This document shows, piece after piece, positions 1 to 8,410 of a stretch of 64,000 nt of DNA. A program made the translations under genes and the position numbers. Positions within the stretch are counted from its first letter, which is position 1, and the number at the start of each line of letters is the position of its first letter. This DNA is from CAYXSX01 sp964467925 (lineage in GTDB: Bacteria; Pseudomonadota; Alphaproteobacteria; Micavibrionales; Micavibrionaceae): NCBI GenBank assembly GCA_964467925.1, contig CAYXSX010000003.1, positions 118,478 to 182,477 on the forward strand, given 5' to 3'. The notes beneath the pieces were generated by a model that was not told the DNA's origin, did not search any database, and saw nothing but the letters and a program-made list of their open reading frames with translations.

Positions 1-149
1 GTACCGATAAAACATTGCCAGCCGCGGGATACGGCCTCGAGCACCAGCAGCAGATAGCCGTTAAGCTCTCGCTCCACAATCTCCATCGGGATGATCAATG
101 TCTTGCGGGGTTCGGATTCGCGGCTGTTTTCGGTATTCGAATTTAACAT
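1..149 (-). CDS. Surface carbohydrate biosynthesis protein, N-terminal fragment
   Basis: Only the first 49 codons lie in the window; the gene continues past base 1. The start is the ATG whose complement is at 147-149. After about 15 polar residues the protein reads LIIPMEIVERELNGYLLL and then VSRGWQCFIG. This resembles the opening of the surface carbohydrate biosynthesis family, whose members begin with an 'iPvEtkvREldarlLLA...G' pattern and occur in glycan islands. It is divergent from pseF, with a 63-base gap that must hold both promoters. The family call is from memory of that N-terminal motif and is moderately uncertain; the reading frame itself is clear up to the window edge. Confidence 0.6.
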   Translation of the reverse strand, partial: MLNSNTENSRESEPRKTLIIPMEIVERELNGYLLLVLEAVSRGWQCFIG

Positions 150-212
150 GGCTTTTCTTTAAACATGTTTTATGGTGTGGTGTAAATTGAAATTAAACAT
201 CGGAAAGTTTTA

Positions 213-899
213 ATGAAACCCGTTGCCATTATTCCCGCCCGCGGCGGCTCGAAACGCATACCGCGCAAAAATATCGCGGATATGAACGGTTTGCCGATGC
301 TGGCGTATCCGGTCAGAACGGCGGTTGAATCAGGGGTTTTCAGCCATGTCATCGTTTCGACGGAAGACCAGGAAATTAAAGAAATTGCCAAGAAGTATGG
401 AGCGGAAGTGGTGGACCGCCCGCCCGAACTTGCCACCGATCAGGCGTTTGAGACGGAAGTTTATAAACAGGTTTTGGGTACGCTGGATCAGCAGCCGGAA
501 TTTTTCTGCGGTATCTACCCGACGGCGATTTTGTTGGAACCTGAAGATTTCAAAAAATCTTTCGCTTTGTTTAGCGAGGAGCCGCAAAGCGATGTGATTA
601 TGAGTGTTTCCCGCTATCCCATCCATCCCTTTAAGGCGCTGGAGGCGGGCGATGAGGGCTATTTGTCTATGGTGCATCCGAAAGAATGCCTTATGCGCTC
701 GCAAACTTACCCGCATTACGTGGCGAGTAACGGCACGTTTTACTGGCTGCGTACATCTGCGTTTTTGAAAGACCCCACTTATTATACGCAGCGCCTGCGC
801 GGCTACGAGCTTCCCTCGGACCGCGCCGTCGATATCGACGAACCGGAAGATCTGGATATGGCGCGGGCGATGCTTAAAATCAAAAACGCGGTCGTGTAA
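213..899 (+). CDS. pseF: Pseudaminic acid cytidylyltransferase
   Basis: 228 residues, the usual length for PseF. It activates pseudaminic acid with CTP to give CMP-pseudaminic acid, the donor for flagellin or surface-glycan glycosylation. The N-terminal nucleotide-binding signature IPARGGSKRIPRKN is intact, followed by the NMN/CMP-NeuAc-synthetase-like pattern VIVSTEDQEI and, near the C-terminus, SDRAVDIDEPEDLDMA, typical of this family. Its TAA overlaps the ATG of pseG by one base, so the two are translationally coupled. CMP-legionaminate or CMP-sialate synthetase are the alternatives; the sequence pattern and the adjacent PseG favour pseudaminate. PseB, PseC, PseH and PseI are not in the window and would be expected further upstream. 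Confidence 0.9.
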   Translation: MKPVAIIPARGGSKRIPRKNIADMNGLPMLAYPVRTAVESGVFSHVIVSTEDQEIKEIAKKYGAEVVDRPPELATDQAFETEVYKQVLGTLDQQPEFFCGIYPTAILLEPEDFKKSFALFSEEPQSDVIMSVSRYPIHPFKALEAGDEGYLSMVHPKECLMRSQTYPHYVASNGTFYWLRTSAFLKDPTYYTQRLRGYELPSDRAVDIDEPEDLDMARAMLKIKNAVV

Positions 900-1957
900 T
901 GGGCACGCTGGCGGGTAAAAAAATTCTCATCCGCGCCGATGCTGCGCCCGGTGTCGGTGCCGGGCATATCATGCGCCAGATCGTTCTGGCGGAAGCGCTG
1001 CGAGAGGCAGGGGCGGAAGTAACTTTCGCCAGCCGCAATCATCAGGGAAGCAATTACGGCATTATTAAATCACGCGATTTTAATTTACGGCTTTTGCCCC
1101 CGCCGCCTATGGAGTTTGTGAAAGAGGATTATGCGAGCTGGCTGGGTGAAAACCCCGAACGCGATGTGGGGCAAAGTTTCGAAGGCGGTTATTACGATGC
1201 CTGTATTATCGATCATTACGGCGCAAAAGCAGATTGGCAGAAAGCTGCGCGGGGGCATGTGGATAAAATCATCGTCATGGATGACGAGGGGCAAGGCGAT
1301 TTCGAATGCGATCTGCTCGTTAACCAGAATTATTACCCGCAAGGTGAGGCGCTTTATGACGGCAAGGTTCCGCAAGGGTGCCGTGTTTTACAGGGGCCGA
1401 AATATGCGCTTTTACGTGCTGAATTTTCTAAGACGCGGGAAAGCGTTTCTGCGAGGCATAAGCTCGAACATCTTTTGATTCTGATGGGCGGCAATGACGT
1501 TTATGGTGTGGGGCGAAAAATCATTGAAAATCTAGATGCTGATGTGCGCATTACATGGGTGAGCGGACCGCAATATACGGGCGATATGCCGGAGAAAAAA
1601 GAAAATGTCAGCGTTCTGAAATCCAGCAACGACGTGGCCGCACTCATGGCGGCGGCGGATTTTTGCATCGGCGCGGCGGGCTCGACAAGCTGGGAGCGGT
1701 GCTGCCTGAAACTTCCTTCCGCGCTTTTTGTATTGGCGGAAAACCAGTGTTCCATCGCGCAAAACCTGCATGATGCGGGCGCGGCGTATAATTTGGGCGA
1801 TGTGGGCGCTTATGACTTTACCCAAATCAACACCCTCGTTTCCCGTTACCGGAATGACCCTGCGGCTCTTCAAGTCATGTCGGAAAGGGCGGGTGTATTA
1901 GTGGATGGCCTGGGGGTGTCGCGCGTGTCCGAAGCGATAAAGGAGTTGCTGCTATGA
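899..1957 (+). CDS. pseG: UDP-2,4-diacetamido-2,4,6-trideoxy-beta-L-altropyranose hydrolase
   Basis: 352 residues. PseG is a GT-B-fold nucleotide-sugar hydrolase that removes UDP from the 2,4-diacetamido altrose intermediate, the step before condensation with phosphoenolpyruvate in pseudaminic acid synthesis. The N-terminus IRADAAPGVGAGHIMRQ contains the GxGHxxR motif with the catalytic His. A C-terminal UDP-binding segment (CIGAAGSTSWERCCLKLPS) matches the family. Start overlaps the pseF stop (TAATG) and the stop overlaps the next gene by ATGA, so this is the middle of a tight operon. At 352 residues it is somewhat longer than the 270-340 common for the family. Confidence 0.9.
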   Translation: MGTLAGKKILIRADAAPGVGAGHIMRQIVLAEALREAGAEVTFASRNHQGSNYGIIKSRDFNLRLLPPPPMEFVKEDYASWLGENPERDVGQSFEGGYYDACIIDHYGAKADWQKAARGHVDKIIVMDDEGQGDFECDLLVNQNYYPQGEALYDGKVPQGCRVLQGPKYALLRAEFSKTRESVSARHKLEHLLILMGGNDVYGVGRKIIENLDADVRITWVSGPQYTGDMPEKKENVSVLKSSNDVAALMAAADFCIGAAGSTSWERCCLKLPSALFVLAENQCSIAQNLHDAGAAYNLGDVGAYDFTQINTLVSRYRNDPAALQVMSERAGVLVDGLGVSRVSEAIKELLL

Positions 1958-2598
1958 AGTTCCAAGCGATAATTTTTGACTTCGACGGCGTGCTGGTAGA
2001 ATCGGTTGCTGTGAAGGGGTTGGCCTTCGGCGCGCTTTATGAAGGCGAGGGGTCGGAATTTCAGGCACAAGTGATTGCCTATCACGAAGCGCATGGCGGC
2101 GTATCGCGTTTCGATAAAATCCGTTATTTCGAAGAGGAACTTCTGGGCCGAAAAGTCAGTGATGAGGACGTAAAAATTATCGCCAGCCGCTTTTCCGATC
2201 TTGTCGAAGAGAGGGTTGTGGGCTGTGAACCTGTTTCCGGAGCGCTGGAATTTCTGGAGGAATTTTCCGGGCGTTTGCCGCTTTTTGTCGCCTCCGCCAC
2301 GCCTACGGAAGAGCTTAAGCGTATCGTTGAGAAACGTTCTATGGCCGCACACTTCAAAGGGGTTTACGGTTCCCCCGCATCAAAGGCGGAGAATATCGCT
2401 GCCATCCTTGAGGCGTTTCAATACGATGCGGATCGCACGTTAATGATCGGCGATACGATGAGCGATTTTAAAGGGGCGAGTATGGTGGGCGTTGAGTTTT
2501 TAGGCCGTGCCCCCCCCGGTGAAACTTCTCCCTTTCCGCCGGGGACGAAAATCATCCCTGATCTGACCCGTTTGGCGAGGGCGCTGGATGATTTTTGA
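1954..2598 (+). CDS. HAD-superfamily phosphatase (beta-phosphoglucomutase/phosphoglycolate phosphatase type)
   Basis: 214 residues. HAD motif I is IIFDFDGVLVES, motif II is the FVASATPTEEL segment, and motif IV is MIGDTMSDFKGA. An alpha-helical cap lies between motif I and motif II, as in the subfamily I phosphatases. It starts on the ATGA overlapping the pseG stop and its 3' end overlaps the next gene by 11 bases. Its position between pseG and a sugar-acid aldolase suggests it dephosphorylates a sugar-phosphate intermediate, a role like KdsC in Kdo synthesis, but the substrate cannot be read from the sequence. Confidence 0.85.
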   Translation: MKFQAIIFDFDGVLVESVAVKGLAFGALYEGEGSEFQAQVIAYHEAHGGVSRFDKIRYFEEELLGRKVSDEDVKIIASRFSDLVEERVVGCEPVSGALEFLEEFSGRLPLFVASATPTEELKRIVEKRSMAAHFKGVYGSPASKAENIAAILEAFQYDADRTLMIGDTMSDFKGASMVGVEFLGRAPPGETSPFPPGTKIIPDLTRLARALDDF

Positions 2599-3184
2599 TC
2601 CGCCCGCCGCGCTGGCCGAAAGTATCGCCGCCGACCTGATATCCGGTGTACAAAAAAACGGTAAAGCGTTTCTGATTCTTCCCGGTGGTTCCAGTCCGGT
2701 GCCGCTGATGGAGGAACTCGCCAAGCTTGATCTGCCGTGGGATCAAATCACCGTTACCACAACCGATGAGCGCGATGTGCTCCTCTCCGATCCGCACAGC
2801 AATGCGGGGCAGGTGAAAAAAATTCTTGATATCGAACCTATTTGGCTGTGCGATACGACCGCGCAAGGCTTGCTAGAATTTCCTGCTACCGTGACCGTTC
2901 TGGGCATGGGGATGGACGCGCATTTCGCCTCTCTTTTTCCCGGCGCGCCGATGCCTGAAGGGCGTGATATCGTCAGAACAACCGCGCCCTTTGCCCCGCA
3001 TGACCGGCTTTCACTGACGTTGGAAACCCTGCTGGATACAAAACGTTTGATTTTGCTTGCGCCCTCCTCCGAAAAGCGTGCGCTGATTGAGGCCGTGGCG
3101 GCGGGCAAGTACCCCGGTGTGCCGCTGGAATCTCTTCTTCATAAAGCGAAAGAAAAGCTGGAAATCCGGGCCTTTGACGTGTAA
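2588..3184 (+). CDS. 6-phosphogluconolactonase-like sugar-phosphate lactonase/isomerase
   Basis: 198 residues, shorter than typical 6-phosphogluconolactonases (about 230). It belongs to the NagB/RpiA/PGL fold: LILPGGSSPVPLMEEL matches the phosphate-binding loop, TTTDERDV the lactonase signature, and GMGMDAHFASLFPGAP the canonical GmGeDGHtaSLFPg. In the last motif the Gly of DGH is Ala. The start overlaps the HAD gene by 11 bases. Because it sits inside a glycan operon rather than with zwf or edd, it may act on a pathway-specific sugar lactone. An ordinary pentose-phosphate role is equally possible. Confidence 0.8.
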   Translation: MIFDPPAALAESIAADLISGVQKNGKAFLILPGGSSPVPLMEELAKLDLPWDQITVTTTDERDVLLSDPHSNAGQVKKILDIEPIWLCDTTAQGLLEFPATVTVLGMGMDAHFASLFPGAPMPEGRDIVRTTAPFAPHDRLSLTLETLLDTKRLILLAPSSEKRALIEAVAAGKYPGVPLESLLHKAKEKLEIRAFDV

Positions 3185-3193
3185 AAAGGGTGC

Positions 3194-3961
3194 ATGAACA
3201 AAGGATTAAAGAAAAAACTGTCTTCCGGCACTCTGACGATTGGTGGCTGGGTTATGATCGGCCACCCGGCTGTGGGCGAAATTATGGCGCGCGCCGGGTA
3301 TGACTGGGTGGCCGTCGATTTGGAACACACTGCCACCGACCTTTCTGTCGCGGAAAACATTATCCGCGCGGTTGACGGTGCGGGCGGCCAAGCCTTGGTG
3401 CGCCTTACAAACAACGATCCTAACCTGATCAAGCGCGTGATGGACAGCGGGGCAAGCGGCCTTATCGTGCCCATGGTCGAAACGGCGCAAGACGCGAAAG
3501 CCGCTGTCGCCGCGATGTACTACCCGCCCAAGGGAAAGCGCGGCGTAGGTCTCGCGCGGGCGCAAAAATACGGCGCGGGGTTTGAAGAATACAAAAACTG
3601 GCTCGAAACCGAGGCCGTTTGCATCGTTCAGATTGAACACATCAATGCCGTTAAAAACGCCCGCGAAATATTGGCCGTCGAGGGCGTAGACGGTTATATG
3701 CTCGGTCCCTACGATCTGTCCGCCTCTCTGGGCAAACCCGGCGATTTTGAGAGTTCCGAATTCAAGGCTGCGATTGAGGAAATGCACGCCGTAGGCCGCG
3801 AGATGAAAAAACCCGGCGGGCTTCACATTGTCGAGCCCGATGTGACCAAACTGCGCGAGGCGGTCGATCAGGGCCTGACCTTCATCGCCTATAGCATCGA
3901 TACGCGCATCATCGATGCGACCATCCGCAGCGCGCTTAAAGAGATAAAAGGAGAAAAATAA
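3194..3961 (+). CDS. HpcH/HpaI-family pyruvate aldolase
   Basis: 255 residues. These metal-dependent class II aldolases form or split 2-keto-3-deoxy acids using pyruvate as the nucleophile. The family pattern is clear: WVAVDLEHT with the metal-binding acidic residues, QALVRLTNNDPNLIKRVMDSGASGLIVP, the RGVG loop, and VDGYMLGPYDLSASLG. The gene starts 9 bases after the lactonase-like gene, and its stop is directly followed by the KdsB-like gene. In catabolic operons this family degrades aromatics or sugar acids. Here the adjacent CMP-transferase suggests it builds a 2-ulosonic acid from pyruvate and an aldehyde. That biosynthetic role is inference. Confidence 0.88.
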   Translation: MNKGLKKKLSSGTLTIGGWVMIGHPAVGEIMARAGYDWVAVDLEHTATDLSVAENIIRAVDGAGGQALVRLTNNDPNLIKRVMDSGASGLIVPMVETAQDAKAAVAAMYYPPKGKRGVGLARAQKYGAGFEEYKNWLETEAVCIVQIEHINAVKNAREILAVEGVDGYMLGPYDLSASLGKPGDFESSEFKAAIEEMHAVGREMKKPGGLHIVEPDVTKLREAVDQGLTFIAYSIDTRIIDATIRSALKEIKGEK

Positions 3962-4759
3962 ATGAACGTTGTCGCCATTATTCCCGCCCGTATGGGTTCG
4001 TCCCGTTTTCCCGGAAAGCCGATGGCCAAGATGATGGGCATGCCGATGATTGGCCATGTTTATCTGCGCACCGCCATGGCGGAAAGCCTGTCTGATTGCT
4101 GGGTGGCGACCTGTGATGAAGAAATCAAAGCCTATATCGAATCTATTGGTGGCAAGGCCGTGATGACGGTCGATACGCATGAGCGCTGCTCTGACCGCAC
4201 CGCCGAGGCTATGTTGAAAATCGAGGAGCAGACGGGCAAGAAAATCGACATGGTCGTGATGGTGCAGGGCGATGAGCCGCTGGTTACGCCTGAGATGATC
4301 GATGCTTCTGTAATGGCTTTGAAGGGTGCGTCCGGCGTTGGTGTTGCCTGCCTTATGGCCGATATCGAGGACGAGGAGTCCTTTAACGACCATAACGAAA
4401 TCAAGGTCGTGGTTGATAAAAACGACCGCGCGATCTACATGTCCCGCGAGCCTATCCCGACGACTAGTCGCGGCGCGACCGCCGCCACAAGCCGCCGTTT
4501 GAAGCAGGTTTGTATTATTCCCTTTACGCGCGAATACCTCCTGCGGTTTAACGATCTGGAACCGAGTTCGCTGGAGATCGCGGAATCAATCGACCTTAAC
4601 CGCTGTCTCGAACACGGCGATCCCGTGCAGATGGCCCATATCAATGGCGCGATGTACAGCGTGGATACGCCGGACGATTTACGCGCGGCGGAGGAAATTC
4701 TTGGCAACGATCCGCTGATTAAATCCTATCTGGATGCAAAGAAAACTGCGGCGGCATAA
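3962..4759 (+). CDS. CMP-ulosonic acid synthetase, KdsB-like (CMP-Kdo synthetase family)
   Basis: 265 residues. The N-terminal signature IIPARMGSSRFPGKPMAKMMG and VMVQGDEPLV are characteristic of 3-deoxy-manno-octulosonate cytidylyltransferases. VDTPDDLRAAE near the C-terminus fits the same fold. It begins immediately after the aldolase stop and overlaps the dehydrogenase start by one base. It may be the housekeeping kdsB for lipid A-Kdo, but its place behind a pyruvate aldolase and in the same operon as pseF suggests it activates a different ulosonic acid. Two CMP-sugar synthetases within 4 kb imply two distinct acidic sugars. Confidence 0.85.
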   Translation: MNVVAIIPARMGSSRFPGKPMAKMMGMPMIGHVYLRTAMAESLSDCWVATCDEEIKAYIESIGGKAVMTVDTHERCSDRTAEAMLKIEEQTGKKIDMVVMVQGDEPLVTPEMIDASVMALKGASGVGVACLMADIEDEESFNDHNEIKVVVDKNDRAIYMSREPIPTTSRGATAATSRRLKQVCIIPFTREYLLRFNDLEPSSLEIAESIDLNRCLEHGDPVQMAHINGAMYSVDTPDDLRAAEEILGNDPLIKSYLDAKKTAAA

Positions 4760-5697
4760 TGGGAAAAATCCTGATCACCACATCGAGTTTCGATCTTGAA
4801 ACGCCGGAGATAAAGGCGCTGGAGGCGGCGGGGTACGAGGTTATTCTTAACCCACATAAGCGCCGCCTGACCGAGAGCGAAGTGGCGCAGCTTTTAACGC
4901 CCGATATCACGGGCATGATCGCGGGCGTTGAGCCGCTGACCCGCAACGTCATTGAGGGCGCAAGCGGCCTCAAGGTCATTTCCCGCTGCGGCACGGGGCT
5001 GGATAGTGTCGATATGGAGGCCGCCGCCGCACGCGGTATCGAGGTTTGCAATACGCCTGACGCGCCCGCCAAGGCCGTGGCAGAGCTGGCGGTGGGGCTG
5101 ATTTTTTCGCTGATGCGTATGATCCCGCTGCAGGACCGCGCTATCCGTAACGGTGAATGGGAACGCCCGATGGGCCGCCTTTTGAGCGAGCAGACGCTGG
5201 GCCTTGTTGGGTTCGGGCGCATCGGCAAACTGGTGGCCTCGCATTTAAAACCGCTGGGCTGTGAGATAATTTTTTACGATCCGTATGCAAAGGGTGATGG
5301 GTTGGCGCAATATCTGGCTCTGGACGCTCTTTTGGAACGCGCCGATATCGTCAGCCTGCATATGCCCGCAACCGATGAAACGCGCGATATGGTGAACGCT
5401 GATTTCCTCGGTCAAATGAAGCCGGGCAGTTATCTGGTGAACACCGCCCGCGGGGAACTGGTGGATGAAGAGGCACTTGTCTCTGCTCTCGAAAGCGGCC
5501 ATCTTGCGGGCGCTGCGCTGGACGTTTACAAGGATGAGCCCTATAAAGGCCCGCTGACCAGTCTGTCCAATGTGATATTATCCGCTCATACGGGTTCTTA
5601 CGCGAAAGAAACCCGTGCGCAGCAGGAGGCGGAAGCCGCGCGCAATTTGCTTGCCGCGCTTGGTGCAAGCAACGACAAGGAGAAAGCCTATGGCTAA
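4759..5697 (+). CDS. D-2-hydroxyacid dehydrogenase (phosphoglycerate dehydrogenase-like)
   Basis: 312 residues. NAD-binding motif LGLVGFGRIGKLVA, conserved ARGELVDEEALVSAL carrying the catalytic-site Arg region, and the catalytic His in LSAHTGSYAKETR identify the family. It lacks the C-terminal ACT domain found on many SerA enzymes, so it is the short form. The ATG overlaps the previous TAA by one base and the stop overlaps the epimerase start by eight. It probably interconverts a sugar-derived 2-hydroxyacid and 2-ketoacid for the operon's acidic sugar; housekeeping serine synthesis is less likely in this setting. Confidence 0.88.
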   Translation: MGKILITTSSFDLETPEIKALEAAGYEVILNPHKRRLTESEVAQLLTPDITGMIAGVEPLTRNVIEGASGLKVISRCGTGLDSVDMEAAAARGIEVCNTPDAPAKAVAELAVGLIFSLMRMIPLQDRAIRNGEWERPMGRLLSEQTLGLVGFGRIGKLVASHLKPLGCEIIFYDPYAKGDGLAQYLALDALLERADIVSLHMPATDETRDMVNADFLGQMKPGSYLVNTARGELVDEEALVSALESGHLAGAALDVYKDEPYKGPLTSLSNVILSAHTGSYAKETRAQQEAEAARNLLAALGASNDKEKAYG

Positions 5698-6592
5698 AGA
5701 AAAAGTTTTGATTACAGGCGGGAGCGGTTTTCTCGGCTCCCACACTGCCAATGCGTTGACCCGCGCCGGTTATGAGGTCCGCATTTTTGACCGCGCGGAA
5801 TCGCCTTATAAACTGCCGGAACAGGAAATGATTATCGGCGATATTACCGACCGCGCCGCGCTGGAAAAAGCGATGGATGGTTGCAGCTATGTCTATCACC
5901 TTGCCGGAATTGCCGATATTGCCGAAGCGGGAAGCGATCCCGCGCGCACTTGCGAGGTGAATGTGCAAGGCACGATCGGCGTCTTGGACGCAGCAAAAAC
6001 CGCAGGCGTTAAACGTTTCATATTCGCCAGCACCGTTTACGTGTATTCCAATTCCGGCGGGTTTTACCGCGCCAGTAAACAGGCCTGCGAAGCTTTTATC
6101 GAGCTATATCAGGAGCATTTCAACCTGCCTTATACGATCCTTCGTTATGGCTCTCTGTACGGGCGGCGTGCGGGGCCGGAAAACGGCATTTACAAGATCA
6201 TAAAATCGGCCATTGAAAACGGAGAAATCACCTATAACGGCGATCCAGACGCTATGCGCGAATATATTCATGTGGCCGATGCGGCGAAATTATCTGTCGA
6301 GATTCTGGAAGAAAAATACAAAAACCGCCATGTGGTTCTAACAGGGAACGAACGCCTGCGAGTGGCCGATTTGATGCGCATGGTGGCCGAAATGCTTCCC
6401 GAAAAACCCGCCTTGAAATTCGGCGAGAAGAACCTTCAGGGTCATTACGTCATGACGCCTTATAATTATTCGCCCAAATTAGGTTTGAAACTGGTCAGCA
6501 ATGATCATATCGATCTGGGACAGGGTTTGCTGGACTGTATCGCTGCCTATTATGAAGACCAGCCTGAAGCAAAGAGAAAGCGTGCTTCATGA
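5690..6592 (+). CDS. NAD-dependent epimerase/dehydratase (extended SDR)
   Basis: 300 residues from ATG 5690. A longer in-frame reading from 5615 would add 25 residues overlapping the dehydrogenase gene; ATG 5690 begins MAKEKVLITGGSGFLGSH, an exact SDR N-terminus, with an AAGGAG-type ribosome site just upstream. The Rossmann GGSGFLG motif, STVYVY, and the catalytic YRASK (Tyr-x3-Lys) are present, then YGSLYG. It acts on a nucleotide sugar as 4-epimerase or 4,6-dehydratase; the substrate is not evident. The 3' end overlaps the methyltransferase gene by four bases. Confidence 0.9.
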   Translation: MAKEKVLITGGSGFLGSHTANALTRAGYEVRIFDRAESPYKLPEQEMIIGDITDRAALEKAMDGCSYVYHLAGIADIAEAGSDPARTCEVNVQGTIGVLDAAKTAGVKRFIFASTVYVYSNSGGFYRASKQACEAFIELYQEHFNLPYTILRYGSLYGRRAGPENGIYKIIKSAIENGEITYNGDPDAMREYIHVADAAKLSVEILEEKYKNRHVVLTGNERLRVADLMRMVAEMLPEKPALKFGEKNLQGHYVMTPYNYSPKLGLKLVSNDHIDLGQGLLDCIAAYYEDQPEAKRKRAS

Positions 6593-7611
6593 GTCTTGCA
6601 GTACAAGCAGCTACTGCTATAAAGGAAGAAGAGATCAGGCCCGACGAATTGTTTGGGGAATTCTTGTCACTTGCCGCTGATGATGCTGAAAATTTTTTTG
6701 ATCATTCAAATTTTGTAAAAATCAATTGTCCTGCATGCGGAGCGGCAGAAACGAGAGATAGTTTTATAAAATTTAGTTTCAAATATGGCGCATGCGAGAA
6801 ATGTGGAACTCTCTATGCTTGTTCAAGGCCTACGGCCAAAGCTTTGCTTGATTATTATGCACAATCACGGTCTCAAGATTACTGGGTTAATGTAATTTTA
6901 AAGAAGACTGGTGAAAAGCGGGAACAATCCATTTTGCGCCCCAATCTGGAACGTATAGAAGAGCTTTTAAAAGAGCGCAAGCGCAGCCCTCGTATCGCTC
7001 TTGATGTAGGCGCAGCTAACGGCGCTTTTCTGTTGGCGTTAAAGGAAAACTGTCCGGACTTAGACTTAGTGGCCGTAGAGCCTGGTCAGACGGCAGCTGA
7101 AAAATGTAGATCAAACGGAATAAAAGTTTATGAGGACTTTGTCGAAAACTGCGCAGGGGATGAGGGGGTCTGTGGTGATTTGGTGACCTGCTTTGAAGTT
7201 TTTGAGCACGTACAGGATCCTTTAAAATTTGCAAAAGCTGTTTGTGATGTGACGCTGCCCGGTGGAATGGCGGTTGTAAGCTGTTTGGGTTCTGATGGGT
7301 TTGATATACAGTTGTTATGGGACAAGTCCCGTTCTGTAATGCCGCCTTATCATCTGAACTTTTTATCCAAACAGGGAATGGAAACGCTTTTTATGAAGGC
7401 TGGGTTTGATCATGTTGAAGTTCTCTCCCCAGGCCGGCTCGATGTACAGATAGTACGAAATAGTATTGAGCGGGATATAGTTCCCGATCAGATGAGCCGT
7501 TTTGAAAAATTGCTGCTTTCCAAAGACGAAGCCGTGTTGTCTGCTTTTCAGAAATTTCTTTCTTCTGCGGGGCTCAGCTCCCATGTATGGGTTTTGGCTT
7601 ATAAAGATTAA
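6589..7611 (+). CDS. SAM-dependent methyltransferase with N-terminal zinc-ribbon-like domain
   Basis: 340 residues. Residues about 45-75 hold two CxxC pairs (CPACG and CEKCG), the zinc-ribbon-like module often preceding class I methyltransferases of sugar-modification clusters. The Rossmann SAM site is IALDVGAANGAFLLAL, followed by the acidic VAVEPG and a LVTCFEVFEHV motif. The start overlaps the epimerase stop by ATGA. Codon use is visibly more A/T-rich than in the preceding genes, which hints at separate acquisition. It closes the plus-strand operon and faces the TylF-like gene tail to tail. It probably methylates an O- or C-position of the operon's sugar. Confidence 0.85.
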   Translation: MSLAVQAATAIKEEEIRPDELFGEFLSLAADDAENFFDHSNFVKINCPACGAAETRDSFIKFSFKYGACEKCGTLYACSRPTAKALLDYYAQSRSQDYWVNVILKKTGEKREQSILRPNLERIEELLKERKRSPRIALDVGAANGAFLLALKENCPDLDLVAVEPGQTAAEKCRSNGIKVYEDFVENCAGDEGVCGDLVTCFEVFEHVQDPLKFAKAVCDVTLPGGMAVVSCLGSDGFDIQLLWDKSRSVMPPYHLNFLSKQGMETLFMKAGFDHVEVLSPGRLDVQIVRNSIERDIVPDQMSRFEKLLLSKDEAVLSAFQKFLSSAGLSSHVWVLAYKD

Positions 7612-8282
7612 ATCTCATACACCACGAAACAGATGCGTTTTGAAAGCGCGATCTGGTTTACTTTTATACTTGGGTGCCGCTCTAGCCATTCATGGAATGC
7701 ACGCTGCATGCCGTGGTTCGGGTGAGTATGATGGCGCACCCAGTCGTCGATCACGATGACCGACCCGACCTGAAGCCCGCTTGTGATAAATTCGAAAATG
7801 GGTTTCGCGGATTCATAAATGTCGCAATCGATATAGGTCATGGCGATTTTACGTTGCGCAAACACTTCTGAAGCAAGTTCCGGCGTCAGGGTTTTGTCGT
7901 AGAACCCTTTGACCGTATGGATGCGTTCGCGCGGCACTCCGGCGGCTGTGACATTGCCAAGGAAAAGCTCTTCCGCGGCGGCGTAAGCGCCCTTTTTAAA
8001 ATGTGCTGGGGCGTATTTATCGGTGGTTTCCGGCAGGCCTTCAAACGAGTCGTAAGCCCAGAAATTTATTTTTGCCGCCTCGTCTTTGGGAAGCTGGCGC
8101 AGGAAAGCCAGTGCGCTGCGTGAAAAGGATCGTCCCTCGAACACGCCGAATTCGTGGTAATCGCCAAAGGCATTATTCATCACAGCGGTTTCCAGCCCGA
8201 AATCGAGCGGCCAGTCGAACAGCGCCTTGCGCACCTGGTTGTGGATCTTGCGTTCGATGTAAGTCTTTAATTTAGCGATCAT
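7608..8282 (-). CDS. TylF/MycF-type O-methyltransferase
   Basis: 224 residues. It matches the macrocin O-methyltransferase family used on sugars of antibiotics and surface glycans. Seen in the sequence: YHEFGVFEGRSFSRSA (SAM-binding start), FWAYDSFEGLPE, MTYIDCDIYESAKPIFEF and VIVIDDW, the last two carrying the metal-binding acidic residues of the family. Its stop overlaps the end of the convergent methyltransferase gene by four bases. It begins at ATG 8282, next to a palindromic repeat that separates it from the formyltransferase gene. Together they form the minus-strand half of the glycan island. Confidence 0.85.
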   Translation of the reverse strand: MIAKLKTYIERKIHNQVRKALFDWPLDFGLETAVMNNAFGDYHEFGVFEGRSFSRSALAFLRQLPKDEAAKINFWAYDSFEGLPETTDKYAPAHFKKGAYAAAEELFLGNVTAAGVPRERIHTVKGFYDKTLTPELASEVFAQRKIAMTYIDCDIYESAKPIFEFITSGLQVGSVIVIDDWVRHHTHPNHGMQRAFHEWLERHPSIKVNQIALSKRICFVVYEI

Positions 8283-8302
8283 AATGGTCTTTCTTTTTTA
8301 TT

Positions 8303-8408
8303 CGTCATTGCAAGCGTAAGCGAAGCAATCTGGTAGTTCAAGCGCGATTACTAGATTGCTTCGTCGCCCGTCTACGCTAAAGCTACGACGATGCTCCTCG
8401 CAATGACG
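8303..8408. repeat. Palindromic intergenic repeat, class A copy 1
   Basis: Begins CGTCATTGCAAGCG and ends CCTCGCAATGACG, with an inner inverted pair GAAGCAATCT / AGATTGCTTC. Related copies lie at 14359-14444 and 33427-33518. It fills nearly the whole gap between two co-oriented minus-strand genes, so it would be transcribed and could fold as a long hairpin. Confidence 0.85.
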
Positions 8409-8410
8409 GG

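Noticed and set aside
3206..4393. Minus-strand frame of 395 codons over the aldolase and KdsB-like genes
   Set aside because: Antisense shadow of two genes with clear motifs.
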